Assembly (NCBI RefSeq): GCF_004803895.1
Contig: NZ_CP021978.1
Location: 7,192,001-7,256,000, forward strand
Direction: 5' to 3'
Source of the DNA: Streptomyces hawaiiensis
GTDB taxonomy: Bacteria > Actinomycetota > Actinomycetes > Streptomycetales > Streptomycetaceae
Length of the DNA stretch: 64,000 nucleotides
Shown here: positions 54,489 to 62,709 of the stretch, one piece after another
Position numbering within the stretch: the stretch's first letter is position 1
Layout: each line of letters opens with the position of its first letter
The notes under the pieces: model-generated
The model's database searches: none
What the model saw: only the letters and a program-made list of their open reading frames with translations
Told to the model about the DNA's origin: nothing
Position numbers and translations under genes: made by a program

Positions 54489-55121
54489 TCAATCCTGTTC
54501 GAGCATCCTGTCGGTGACCACTTGCACACGAGCGACTGCTCGCTGGACGGCCGAAACGACGGCGTCGAGTTCGGCGGGTTGTCCGCCGCTGTTGATGGTG
54601 CGGGCGACCTGGTTCAGGTTGTTGCCGACCTGTCCGAGATGACGGCGTGCGGCGAACAGCTCGGCTATGAGATCTCGGTGGCCTGCGATGGCCGCTGCTG
54701 TGTTCTCGGAGTCGTCGGCGGCGGCGAGGCCGGCGCGCACGAGGAAGGCGGGCAGGCTCTTGCGTGAGGTACGTGCTGCGGTGGTCAGACGATTCCACTC
54801 GTCGTCGTTGAGACGGACGTTGCAGATGCGTGCGCGCTTGTTCTTCTGGGGGGAGCGCTTACGTGTCGTGGTTGGTGGAGCTGCGTTCACGCGGCTTCGC
54901 TGCTGCTTCCCCACCTCTGGCTGCGATCCGCCCTCGGTCGCTGCCTGACGGTCCAGCGCCCCCCGGTGCTGGACCACTCCCGCCACCCCTGGGGCGGGAG
55001 ATGGCCAAGCTGCCTTCCCCGACGGGGAAGAGTAGCTTGGCCGATAACTTGCTCGCCCCGAGACCGAGTTGGAGTCGGGATCAGGTTCCGGGGTGGTGCC
55101 GTTCTTGCGTGCGTTCGTCAT
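54489..55121 (-). CDS. MobC-like relaxosome protein
   Basis: This 210-residue protein has a low-complexity N-terminal half. The C-terminal domain has the MobC pattern: R-L-N-D-D-E-W-N-R-L, a ribbon-helix-helix-like stretch, then G-N-N-L-N-Q-V-A-R-T-I-N. MobC proteins help the relaxase open oriT. ATG 55121 overlaps the stop of the preceding small gene, so the genes are coupled. Confidence 0.82.
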   Translation of the reverse strand: MTNARKNGTTPEPDPDSNSVSGRASYRPSYSSPSGKAAWPSPAPGVAGVVQHRGALDRQAATEGGSQPEVGKQQRSRVNAAPPTTTRKRSPQKNKRARICNVRLNDDEWNRLTTAARTSRKSLPAFLVRAGLAAADDSENTAAAIAGHRDLIAELFAARRHLGQVGNNLNQVARTINSGGQPAELDAVVSAVQRAVARVQVVTDRMLEQD

Positions 55122-55354
55122 CGGGATTCGGGCCTCGTCGAGCGGGTGCGCTGCTGGATGGTTGCGGCCAGCGCGAGGACATCGGCTGGGCTGGCAAGGA
55201 CGCCGACCGGCCCTTCGGGGTGGTCCTGGACGAGCCACTGCCCGGTCGGCGTGGGGACGACGGCGTGTAGGAGTTGCCGGCGGACCAAGACGTCCGCCCA
55301 GGCATCGGCCTCGGCGGTGGTGGGCTCGGAAGAACGAGGGGGACGCGGAATCAC
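55118..55354 (-). CDS. Small hypothetical protein upstream of mobC
   Basis: This 78-residue protein (A-D-A-W-A-D-V-L-V-R-R-Q-L-L-H-A-V-V) is coupled to mobC by overlap at 55118-55121. A predicted helix pair; family unknown. It is probably part of the mobilization operon. Confidence 0.6.
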   Translation of the reverse strand: MIPRPPRSSEPTTAEADAWADVLVRRQLLHAVVPTPTGQWLVQDHPEGPVGVLASPADVLALAATIQQRTRSTRPESR

Positions 55355-55437
55355 TGCGTACCTCCTAAGCGGGGCGGTGGCCCGGCGTGGAGTCGGCCAC
55401 CTTTACGGGTACGGGCTTGACCTGGAGTTTTGCCGGT

Positions 55438-55629
55438 TCAGCCGCACTCGGGGCAGCGCCCGACGTGGCTGTTGAGCGCGCGGGCCATTCGCTGTTTCGC
55501 CGAGGCAGCGTGCTTCGCACTGGACTTCGCCGCCGGCCTGCCCGCGTGCCGCTCGGAGTGAGCGAGCATGAATCCGATCTCTCGCTCGTACTCCGCGCGC
55601 ACGGTGTCGAACTGGTGGCAGGTCTTCAT
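55438..55629 (-). CDS. Small hypothetical protein in the mobilization operon
   Basis: This 63-residue basic protein ends in C-P-E-C-G. It overlaps the stop of the 531-residue membrane protein gene (55626-55629). The final cysteines could bind zinc. Family unknown. Confidence 0.5.
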   Translation of the reverse strand: MKTCHQFDTVRAEYEREIGFMLAHSERHAGRPAAKSSAKHAASAKQRMARALNSHVGRCPECG

Positions 55630-57221
55630 CGGGCGGTGCTCCTCGTCGTCGTGATGTCCTCGTTCCGCAGCTCCTGGAGGACGAGGCCGAGTCGGTCGTT
55701 CCCGACACCTGTCAGGCCCTGGCGGCGGATGATTTCGCGCAGCTGCACCCGGGTGATCGCTCCGTTGCCGTCCCGTTCGAGCAGGGCGGGAACATGGGGG
55801 CGTACCTCCTGGACAAGCTGGCGCTCGGACTCGCCCAGCTCGCGTGCCGGGCGCTCCGTCTGCGGAGAGCGGGACCGGGCACGGTTGTCCTTGTTCTTCG
55901 TCCGGGACTTCCTGGCCGGCTTCCGACGGAGTGGGACCTTGGGTCCTCGGTCCTGGGTGGTCTCGGTCCCGGACTCGGTGGCGGTCGGTCCTCGGTCCGC
56001 GGTGCTCTCGGTCCCCGACTTTGCCATGCCCGGTCCCCGATGAGGCTTTGTGCCCTGAGCTGCTACTTCTCGCGTGTTGCGGTCGGTCCTCGTGGCCCCT
56101 GCGTCCCGCGCTGCGGCTTCTGGATCGGCGGGTTCGGTCCCCGGGACCGCACCCTCTTCAGGGGGCTTGGTCCCCGCGGTCGTTCCCGTTTCGTCGCCCT
56201 TGGTCCCCGCGCCGACCTTGGCTTCAGGGTCCGCCTCCTCGGGGACCGGTCCCCGAGGAGTCCTCGGTCCTCGGTCCGGGACCGGCTCGTCGAAACCGTC
56301 GGGACCGGGGACGGGGACCGGCACATTCGATGTCGGTTGTGCGGGGACCGTGGCCGCTGATGCGCTGCTGTGCGCCGGGGACCAGGGAGAAGGGAGCGGG
56401 ACCGTGGCGAGCGCGAGCGCGTGTCGCCGGGCGGCGAGCTGGTCGAGCAGCTGTGCTCGCTGGAGGGGGTCGGTGCCGACCGAAGCCCTGCCGACCGCCT
56501 TCGACAGGCGTCGGGTCAGCCGCCGGCCTCGACGGTTCCGCTGCTGCTCGGGTGTGCGCTCGGCGAGGCGGGCGGCGAGGGTGACCGCACGGGCGGTGGC
56601 CCGGTCCCGGGTGATCTGTGCGGCGTCGCGGTCTCGCGCAGCGATGCCGAGGCGAGACAGGAGACGCTCGCGTGCCTCCCGGCCCAGGATGGCGATCAAT
56701 CCTTTTGAGGCGGCACCGGGTGTGCGCAGGCGCAGTTCGATGCCCATGGCCAGGTGCCACAGCATCGCCGCCATGACTGGTCCGACGAAGGCGCGGACCG
56801 TGCCGCCGATGGGGCCGCTCTCTGCGTAGGCGGGGATCACCTGCACCGTGGTGATCACCCAGACCAGCGTGCCCGGCAGGCCGGGGGCGCCCTGGACGGC
56901 GAGGTTCTGCCGCGCCATCAGCGCGGTGGCGAACAGGGCGAGTTCGGCGGCGGCGAACATGCCGGCGCGCTCGGCGGCGCCGGCCATGTCGAGGTAGTCG
57001 GCCGCGAACCGCCACGAGGTGTCGGCGCTGTAGGCGGTGCAGCCGAGGGCGGCGACAGCGGCGACCTTGACCGCCGGGCCGCCGAGACGCTTCTGCGAGC
57101 GAGATCCCCGGCGCCGGATGGTCCAGGCAGTCAGCACGAGCGCGAGGGTGGCGGGCACGACGGCGGCGAGGAGGAGAGGGAGGTCCGAAGTAGCACCGAA
57201 GGCGAGGACGGGGTGGGTCAT
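55626..57221 (-). CDS. SpdB/DUF2637-like membrane protein with long hydrophilic tail
   Basis: The 531-residue protein has four predicted membrane helices in the first ~150 residues (L-P-L-L-L-A-A-V-V-P-A-T-L-A-L-V-L, a second near 50-65, then V-W-V-I-T-T-V-Q-V-I and V-G-P-V-M-A-A-M-L). A basic helical region and a long repetitive tail rich in P, G, T, E and R follow. The C-terminal ~60 residues form a small HTH-like fold (E-R-D-G-N-G-A-I-T-R-V-Q-L). Membrane proteins of this kind (SpdB, DUF2637) take part in plasmid spread within mycelium. Its start overlaps the WhiB gene stop. Confidence 0.65.
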   Translation of the reverse strand: MTHPVLAFGATSDLPLLLAAVVPATLALVLTAWTIRRRGSRSQKRLGGPAVKVAAVAALGCTAYSADTSWRFAADYLDMAGAAERAGMFAAAELALFATALMARQNLAVQGAPGLPGTLVWVITTVQVIPAYAESGPIGGTVRAFVGPVMAAMLWHLAMGIELRLRTPGAASKGLIAILGREARERLLSRLGIAARDRDAAQITRDRATARAVTLAARLAERTPEQQRNRRGRRLTRRLSKAVGRASVGTDPLQRAQLLDQLAARRHALALATVPLPSPWSPAHSSASAATVPAQPTSNVPVPVPGPDGFDEPVPDRGPRTPRGPVPEEADPEAKVGAGTKGDETGTTAGTKPPEEGAVPGTEPADPEAAARDAGATRTDRNTREVAAQGTKPHRGPGMAKSGTESTADRGPTATESGTETTQDRGPKVPLRRKPARKSRTKNKDNRARSRSPQTERPARELGESERQLVQEVRPHVPALLERDGNGAITRVQLREIIRRQGLTGVGNDRLGLVLQELRNEDITTTRSTAR

Positions 57222-57859
57222 GCTGCCTTTCCGAGAGGGGCGTGCGTCGGGGGCGACGCTGCCGGGCGGCCTGCCGGCTGCTGCGTGCCGGGAGCTGCGG
57301 ACGCGGGGGTGCCCTTGGTCTTGGAGGTCTTCTTCCGCTTCTTCTTGGGGCGGGGCACGCCGTAGTTACGGTCGCGGTCGAGGACCTTGTTGGCGGCTTG
57401 CCGGAGCAGGTCTCGGGCGTGCTTGTGGCTGATCTGCAGGGCGGCGGCAAGCCGTTCGGGCCGCCAGCCCCGGACGTAGGCGTGGTCGATGACAACCTGC
57501 CGCTCGGCCTCGGTCAGGTGCACGTCGCGTCCCTGGAAGAAGGCCGTCACGCGCCGGTAGTCCAGGCGCCGGTGCAGTCCGTCGTGCAGCGGGCGCCGCT
57601 CGGCTTCGGTGAGCCCGCCCCAGACGCCCTCCTTGAGGACGTTCTCCAGAGCGAAGTCCAGGCACTCGCGGCGTACGGGGCACCAACCGCACAGCTCCTT
57701 CGCCTCCGCGATCTCCTCGTGGTCCCGGGGCCCGGGGAAGAACACGGCGTCGGCGTCCTCGACGTCCATGCCGTGGCACGCTCCGCGGACGTGCCAGCTG
57801 GTGTCTCCGATGCCGCGCAGGCCGGTGGCCGGCGCGTCGTGGGTGGTGATGTGGCGCAA
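57218..57859 (-). CDS. WhiB-family transcriptional regulator
   Basis: The 213-residue protein has the four cysteines of the iron-sulphur cluster: A-C-H-G, then L-C-G-W-C, then E-C. The G-V-W-G-G turn follows. A C-terminal HTH-like part and a basic A/P-rich tail lie beyond. WhiB proteins bind sigma-A and DNA. Plasmid-borne forms often sit in conjugation operons, as here. The likely start is TTG 57859 with GGAGA upstream. Confidence 0.9.
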   Translation of the reverse strand: MRHITTHDAPATGLRGIGDTSWHVRGACHGMDVEDADAVFFPGPRDHEEIAEAKELCGWCPVRRECLDFALENVLKEGVWGGLTEAERRPLHDGLHRRLDYRRVTAFFQGRDVHLTEAERQVVIDHAYVRGWRPERLAAALQISHKHARDLLRQAANKVLDRDRNYGVPRPKKKRKKTSKTKGTPASAAPGTQQPAGRPAASPPTHAPLGKAA

Positions 57860-58019
57860 GGCGAGTCTCCGATGTGCTGCCGTGCCGGCCGGCTAGGGCG
57901 GTGCTCGGCGGGTGCGGCGTCGGGTGCCAGCTGCGGCACAGGGCGTGCGACGCAGCCGGTGCGGGACGGTGATGTTGCGGCGGTGCAGCGGACGGAATGC
58001 ACGCGCCGGAGGCGCCGGA

Positions 58020-58742
58020 TCAGGCCAAGGCGGGCTGCTGGGCCTGCTCGGTGCGCTGTGCCTGCTCGGCGGCGGCGAGGTCGAGACGGCCGGGGTGCGG
58101 AGTGGCGCGCGGGGCGGTTCCGCGGGCTCCGCCATCGGGGCCGATCCTCCGGCGGCGGCACGGCTCGCCGGGCTGGGCCAGGCACCACTCACACCGCACG
58201 CTCAGGGCATCGGGCAGCCCCTGCGCGACAGCGGCCTCACGGACTGCGCGGGCGGGCCGGTAGGGCGCGAGGGCTGCTCGGGCGGCGGGCGGTATGCAGG
58301 AGCCGATCTCCCGCAACCGCGCCTCCAGCTTCGGGTCGCCTCCGTCGCGACCGCTGGTGATCGCCCGGGCCTGCGCGGGCTGCGCGGTACCGGCGGCGAC
58401 GGCGCGGCGGGTGCCGACCAGCTCGGCGGTCCAGGCGGCCTGGTCGTCCGGGTCGACGGACGGTGTCGGGTCGGAGTGCCTCGCCAGGCGGTCGCGCCGG
58501 TAGCTCTCCCAGGGACGGGCCAGGTCCGCGGGCAGGATCTGGTACGGCGAGGTGCGGATGTGCTGGCGGGCGGCAACGCGGACGTCCCAGCCGTGCGGGG
58601 TGGCCATCGGCACGTCGCCGAGCAGCTCGTGCCACTGGGCGAGCTGGTCGCGGGCCTCGCCTTGGTCGGTGCGGATGGTGCGGGGGTCGAGTCGGCCGAT
58701 GTAGGCCAGCAGGGCTGCGATTTCGCGGCGGTCCACGGTCAC
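58020..58742 (-). CDS. Zinc-finger protein of the plasmid operon
   Basis: The 240-residue protein starts at GTG 58742, overlapping the stop of the preceding gene (GTGA). The N-terminal half is helical (L-A-A-L-L-A-Y-I-G-R-L-D). Near the C-terminus lies a C-x2-C ... P-G-E-P-C-R ... H pattern (C-E-W-C-L-A-Q-P-G-E-P-C). This small zinc finger is common in Streptomyces plasmid and phage proteins and is expected to bind DNA. It lies between the HTH protein and WhiB. Confidence 0.7.
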   Translation of the reverse strand: MTVDRREIAALLAYIGRLDPRTIRTDQGEARDQLAQWHELLGDVPMATPHGWDVRVAARQHIRTSPYQILPADLARPWESYRRDRLARHSDPTPSVDPDDQAAWTAELVGTRRAVAAGTAQPAQARAITSGRDGGDPKLEARLREIGSCIPPAARAALAPYRPARAVREAAVAQGLPDALSVRCEWCLAQPGEPCRRRRIGPDGGARGTAPRATPHPGRLDLAAAEQAQRTEQAQQPALA

Positions 58743-59779
58743 CCCTCCGTTCCGGTCGGCTCGTCGAGGGCGGCAAGCAGGGCGGCGGTGTGCGCCTCCG
58801 TCCGCGTCATGCCCCCCGGTACGGCGGTGTTCTTGCCGGGCACGGCGTAGAGGTTCGGTCGGCTGGGAGCGTGCTCCCGGGCGACCCAGGAGCGCCAGTC
58901 GGCAGCCCAGGCTTCCGCTGCCCTCGGAGCATGGCCCGCCCGGTGCGCACGCCACTTCGCGTCGGCGGCCCGCAGGCCCTGCTCGCCGAGGCGATCGAGG
59001 TGTCCCTGCTGGCGGGCCCAGGTGCGGGTGGCGGAGTCGACCTGCCACTCGGCAGCCGGGAGGACGGCAGCACCACTTCTGCTGTACCTCCGGTTCAAAT
59101 CAGGTTCACTACGGTTCTGTGTGCCGGTAGCCGGTACATCGCTGTGCCGGTGGCCGGTACGTCGCTGTGCCGGTTTCCGCCTCGACCTGCCGGTTTCCGG
59201 TACTGCCGGATTCCGGACCCTCGCGGGGGATTCCGGCACCTCACGCGGGCGGATTCCGTACCGCCGCAGAGCCGAGAGCCGAAGCTTCGCGGGGCCTGCG
59301 GGCTCGTCTGCTGCTGTGTCGCTGTCTTCCTGCTCCTGCTGCTCGCGCTGGGCCTGGGCGACCACTTCGGCGGCGAGAGGCATGCGGTAGACCGTGCTGC
59401 GCTGCGGGCCTACGAGCTCATGGAGCTGTTCCAGCTCGCCGGACAGGAGCAGGCGCTCGACGGCTTCGCGCACCGTGGAGACCGAGGCGCGTGTGCGCTT
59501 GGCCAGGCTGGACAGCGAGGCCCAGGAGATGCACTGCTCGTCGGCCACCCGGTCGGCGATCGACAGCAGGACCAGGCGCGCGGCCCCTCGGCTGGAGCTG
59601 TGCTCCCACACCCACTCGCGGGCTTCGCTGCTCATCGGCCGCTCCAGACGAGCGGGCGGGTCCGGCTGCTCGCCGGGGGCCAGGGTCGTGCGGTCCGGCT
59701 CGGGGCGCTGAGGCGCCGAGGCGGTGGTGGCTGCCGCGCAGGCCAGGCGGAAGGGCCTTTTGCGCAGGGCAGGAGGCAT
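58739..59779 (-). CDS. HTH-domain replication/partition-type protein
   Basis: This 346-residue protein has a helix-turn-helix at ~60-125: W-A-S-L-S-S-L-A-K-R-T-R-A-S-V-S-T-V-R-E-A-V. The layout resembles the N-terminal HTH of Streptomyces plasmid replication or regulatory proteins. The rest is rich in R and P, with a second helical part near 260-300. GGGGAG lies 6 bases before ATG 59779. It is the first gene of the minus-strand operon that runs to mobC and probably the relaxase. The exact role (replication initiator or regulator) is unproven. Confidence 0.55.
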   Translation of the reverse strand: MPPALRKRPFRLACAAATTASAPQRPEPDRTTLAPGEQPDPPARLERPMSSEAREWVWEHSSSRGAARLVLLSIADRVADEQCISWASLSSLAKRTRASVSTVREAVERLLLSGELEQLHELVGPQRSTVYRMPLAAEVVAQAQREQQEQEDSDTAADEPAGPAKLRLSALRRYGIRPREVPESPARVRNPAVPETGRSRRKPAQRRTGHRHSDVPATGTQNRSEPDLNRRYSRSGAAVLPAAEWQVDSATRTWARQQGHLDRLGEQGLRAADAKWRAHRAGHAPRAAEAWAADWRSWVAREHAPSRPNLYAVPGKNTAVPGGMTRTEAHTAALLAALDEPTGTEG

Positions 59780-60525
59780 GCGATACTCCCCTTTGCAGTG
59801 TCGCCACGCTGACGCGCCCCTCGGAAGGACTCAGCGTGGTGATGGTGGGCAATCTCCGCCCTTGCCGGGGCGGGTATGCCGCTTAGCGTTCGGCGTCCGT
59901 GAGTTACCGCTCTCGGGCGCCGTCGCTGTTTGCGGACCTTCGCGGTCCGGTCCGTGCTCGCGGTCTCCTCACGTTCGTCGCCGCAGGCGGGCTGCCCGGG
60001 GACGACGAACATACGCATGGACCGGTGTCAAGATCCAGACTTGGTTCTTAAACTCTGTACTGGTTGCAGAGAGTCGCCGAACGGTCGTGTGCCGCAGCCG
60101 TCCGCACAGGGCTTGGCGGGGCCCGTCCTCGCGTCGAAGCGCACCGTTGCCGCGGTTGCCCCGTACGCCGAGAGCGTGCCATTGTGTCCGAATTGGAGCG
60201 GGAGTCTGGTATTTCCCGCAGCGGAAATGGGATGTGGATGAGGTGTTTCCACGGTCGCCTCCGCGCTTTCCGTTCGAAGATCAAACACGGCCTGCCAGAC
60301 GTGACTTATATTGCTGGGCGAATGTGGCTTGCGCCACGTCGCCCGGCGTACTCCTGTCGGCAGAAACGGACAGGTCGACCTGAAGCAGGCGGTACGCGCC
60401 ACACGGAAACGTGCTGGTGGGGAAGAACTTTCCATACGTGTGATCGGCGCGTCAAACTGGTGTTTATGGCGGGGTAGGGTGGCTGAAGTTGCGAGGAAGC
60501 CCGCCTTGGAAAGGATCATGAAAGA
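59780..60525. promoter_or_regulatory. Divergent regulatory region with operator-like hairpin
   Basis: No gene is seen in these ~745 bases between two divergent operons. Close to the minus-strand start lies CCACGCTGA...TCAGCGTGG (59804-59812 with 59831-59839, 18-base spacer), a perfect 9-bp inverted repeat that could be an operator or attenuator. A TAGGGT at 60474-60479 may be the -10 of the plus-strand operon. The region could also hold a plasmid origin, but I see no clear iterons. Confidence 0.4.
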
Positions 60526-60957
60526 GTGGCTGAAGGTCAGGTGAGCCCCAAGGGGCTCATGGATCGCCTAAACCGCCTGTTCGACACTGTGCACCCGCCC
60601 GATCGCGGCCCTTACAGCAACGCTGAAGTGGCCGAACTGATGGAGAAGCGAGGGCTGGGCAAGCTGTCGGGCCAGTACCTGTGGCTCTTGCGGACCGGGC
60701 AGCGCGATAACCCGACGAAGCGTCATCTCGAGGCGCTTGCAGGGTTCTTCGGCGTGGATCCCGCCTATTGGTTCGACGATGCTGTCGCCGAAAAGACGGT
60801 GCAGGAACTTGAGTTGCTCGCGCTGCTTCGCGACGCGAAGATCAAGAACGTTCTTCTTCGCCTATCCGACGTCTCCGCAGACGGAAAGGACGCCGTCCTG
60901 GGGATCGTTGAGAGCGTACGAAAATCCGAGGGGTTGCCGCCCTCAACTGGCGCGTAA
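60526..60957 (+). CDS. XRE-family transcriptional regulator
   Basis: This 143-residue protein has an XRE helix-turn-helix at ~15-70 (Y-S-N-A-E-V-A-E-L-M ... K-R-H-L-E-A-L-A-G-F-F-G-V-D-P). A short C-terminal helical part follows. It is paired with the ImmA/IrrE gene 34 bases downstream; in such pairs the peptidase cleaves the regulator to relieve repression. GTG 60526 and GTG 60541 are both possible starts. Confidence 0.85.
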   Translation: MAEGQVSPKGLMDRLNRLFDTVHPPDRGPYSNAEVAELMEKRGLGKLSGQYLWLLRTGQRDNPTKRHLEALAGFFGVDPAYWFDDAVAEKTVQELELLALLRDAKIKNVLLRLSDVSADGKDAVLGIVESVRKSEGLPPSTGA

Positions 60958-60991
60958 ACGGCCGCAGTTCAGTAAATGATCAAGGAAAGCA

Positions 60992-61504
60992 ATGTGGTCT
61001 GCACGTAGGCTGCGCCGGCCTGACCTCTTGGCCGAGCTGAAGCTCCCGCACGTCACCAATATCCGCGACCTCAGCGACGAGGTCTCTCGCCGCACGGGAC
61101 GGACGGTGGTCCTAGAGCCCCGGGAGCAAGCGCCCTCGGTGTGCGGGGCATGTGCAGTTACAGAGAGTGCCGTCCACGTTTTCTACGACCCGTGGACCAG
61201 TGTCTTGCACCAGGACCACATCATCGCCCACGAGTTCAGCCACCTACTGCTCGGCCACCACGAGAACCGACCGGTCTCCGCCCTGGCTCCGGCCTTCATC
61301 ACCAGCGTGGACCCGGCCACCGTGCAGATGATGTTGGGGCGCACCAAGTACGACGAGGACGAGGAGCGAGACACCGAACTCCTAGCATCGCTGCTCCAGC
61401 GCCGGATCATCGACCGGTGGTTGCGCAGCGACGAGCCTTCCGGGGACGAAGTGCAGGATCGGGTGACGCACACGCTGCTGCGCCGACGGGAGGCCCGGCC
61501 GTGA
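60992..61504 (+). CDS. ImmA/IrrE-family metallopeptidase
   Basis: The 170-residue protein carries the zinc motif H-E-F-S-H in I-I-A-H-E-F-S-H-L-L-L-G-H. A later acidic region (D-E-D-E-E-R-D-T-E) supplies the third ligand. Family members cleave XRE-type repressors after DNA damage or other signals. The gene lies behind such a repressor. Its stop overlaps the next start (GTGA at 61501-61504). Confidence 0.85.
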   Translation: MWSARRLRRPDLLAELKLPHVTNIRDLSDEVSRRTGRTVVLEPREQAPSVCGACAVTESAVHVFYDPWTSVLHQDHIIAHEFSHLLLGHHENRPVSALAPAFITSVDPATVQMMLGRTKYDEDEERDTELLASLLQRRIIDRWLRSDEPSGDEVQDRVTHTLLRRREARP

Positions 61505-62709
61505 AGGACCTGCTCCACCCGATCAGCCTCGTCGTCGCGACGCTCGGCTTCCTGTGCCTCCTGCGGGACGTGCCCACTCGGCGCCGCGACCCCGCCTCCG
61601 CCGCGCTGGCCGCTGTCTTCCTGCTGTCAGGGCTCTCGTTCCTGTTCTCCATCACGCCGATGTGGAACTACCTCGACCGCGTGCTCGGCACCGTCAACAT
61701 TTCCGTGCCCCTCGCGCAGGGCTGCGTGGTCGCGCTCCTGGCCTGCCAACAGGTGGTCCTCACCTACTGGGGATCCCCGCCCGGGGTGGCCCGCCGGCGC
61801 AGTCGCCGCTGGCTCTGGGCCGGCTTCGCGGTGATCGCCGGGCTGCTGGTGCTGTTCGCCCTGCTGACGCCCAACGCGCCGCACCCGATCGACTTCACGC
61901 TCTACTACGCGCACGACGACTGGTACGCCGCGTACCTCACCCTGTACGTCACGGCCTACACCATCGGCGAAGTCTTCCTCGCCCGCGCCTGCTGGCGCCT
62001 GGCCCGCCGCAGCACTCGCGGGTCCGTCCGCGTCGGCCTGCGCATCGTCGCCCTCGGCGCGACCGTCACCCTCGGATACAGCGCCGTCCGCATCGGCAAC
62101 GTGATCGCCGGCGCCTTCGCCACCTCCCTCGCGGAATGGGAGGGCTTTGCCTGGACCTGCGGCGATGTCGGCGCCATGCTCACGCTGATCGGCTGGCTCG
62201 TGCCCACCATCAGCGACCAGGCCCAGAGCGTCCGGTACCGGATCAAGCAGTACCGCAGCTACTACGGCCTGCGCCCCCTATGGCTGGCCTTCTACAGCGA
62301 GGCACCCGAGATCGAGCTGCCGATCGACAGGGTCGACCCGGCCCAGCGGCGCCGCTTCCGTCGCATCTCGATCCGGCTCTACCGCCGAGCCGTCGAGATC
62401 CGGGACGGCCGGTTCGTGATCCGCCAGTACCTTGACGCCGCCGTCCGCGAGGCCAGCGAAGCCCGTCACCGGGCCCGAGGGCTTCACGGAAAGGATCTGT
62501 CCGCGGCCGTCACGGCGGACCAGATCCTCGCCGGAATCGCCGCCAGGGCCGCCGGCGCCCGCCCGGAGCCCGACCAGCTCACCGAGTTCGCCGACTTCGA
62601 ACGCCAGACCACCAGGCCCATGGACGACATCGACGCTCTCCTCGACGTCGCCCGCCACCTGCCCCGCCAGCCCGCACGAGCCCCCCACCTTGAGCGAGTC
62701 TCCGCATGA
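61501..62709 (+). CDS. MAB_1171c-type multi-span membrane protein
   Basis: The 402-residue protein starts at GTG 61501. About seven membrane helices lie in the first 245 residues. A cytoplasmic tail of ~155 residues follows, with R-Y-R-I-K-Q-Y-R-S-Y-Y-G-L-R-P-L-W and a helical end. This architecture is the MAB_1171c family. The order XRE, ImmA/IrrE, MAB_1171c protein recurs in actinobacteria. Its function is unknown, and transport or signalling has been suggested. The stop overlaps the amidase start. Confidence 0.75.
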   Translation: MKDLLHPISLVVATLGFLCLLRDVPTRRRDPASAALAAVFLLSGLSFLFSITPMWNYLDRVLGTVNISVPLAQGCVVALLACQQVVLTYWGSPPGVARRRSRRWLWAGFAVIAGLLVLFALLTPNAPHPIDFTLYYAHDDWYAAYLTLYVTAYTIGEVFLARACWRLARRSTRGSVRVGLRIVALGATVTLGYSAVRIGNVIAGAFATSLAEWEGFAWTCGDVGAMLTLIGWLVPTISDQAQSVRYRIKQYRSYYGLRPLWLAFYSEAPEIELPIDRVDPAQRRRFRRISIRLYRRAVEIRDGRFVIRQYLDAAVREASEARHRARGLHGKDLSAAVTADQILAGIAARAAGARPEPDQLTEFADFERQTTRPMDDIDALLDVARHLPRQPARAPHLERVSA

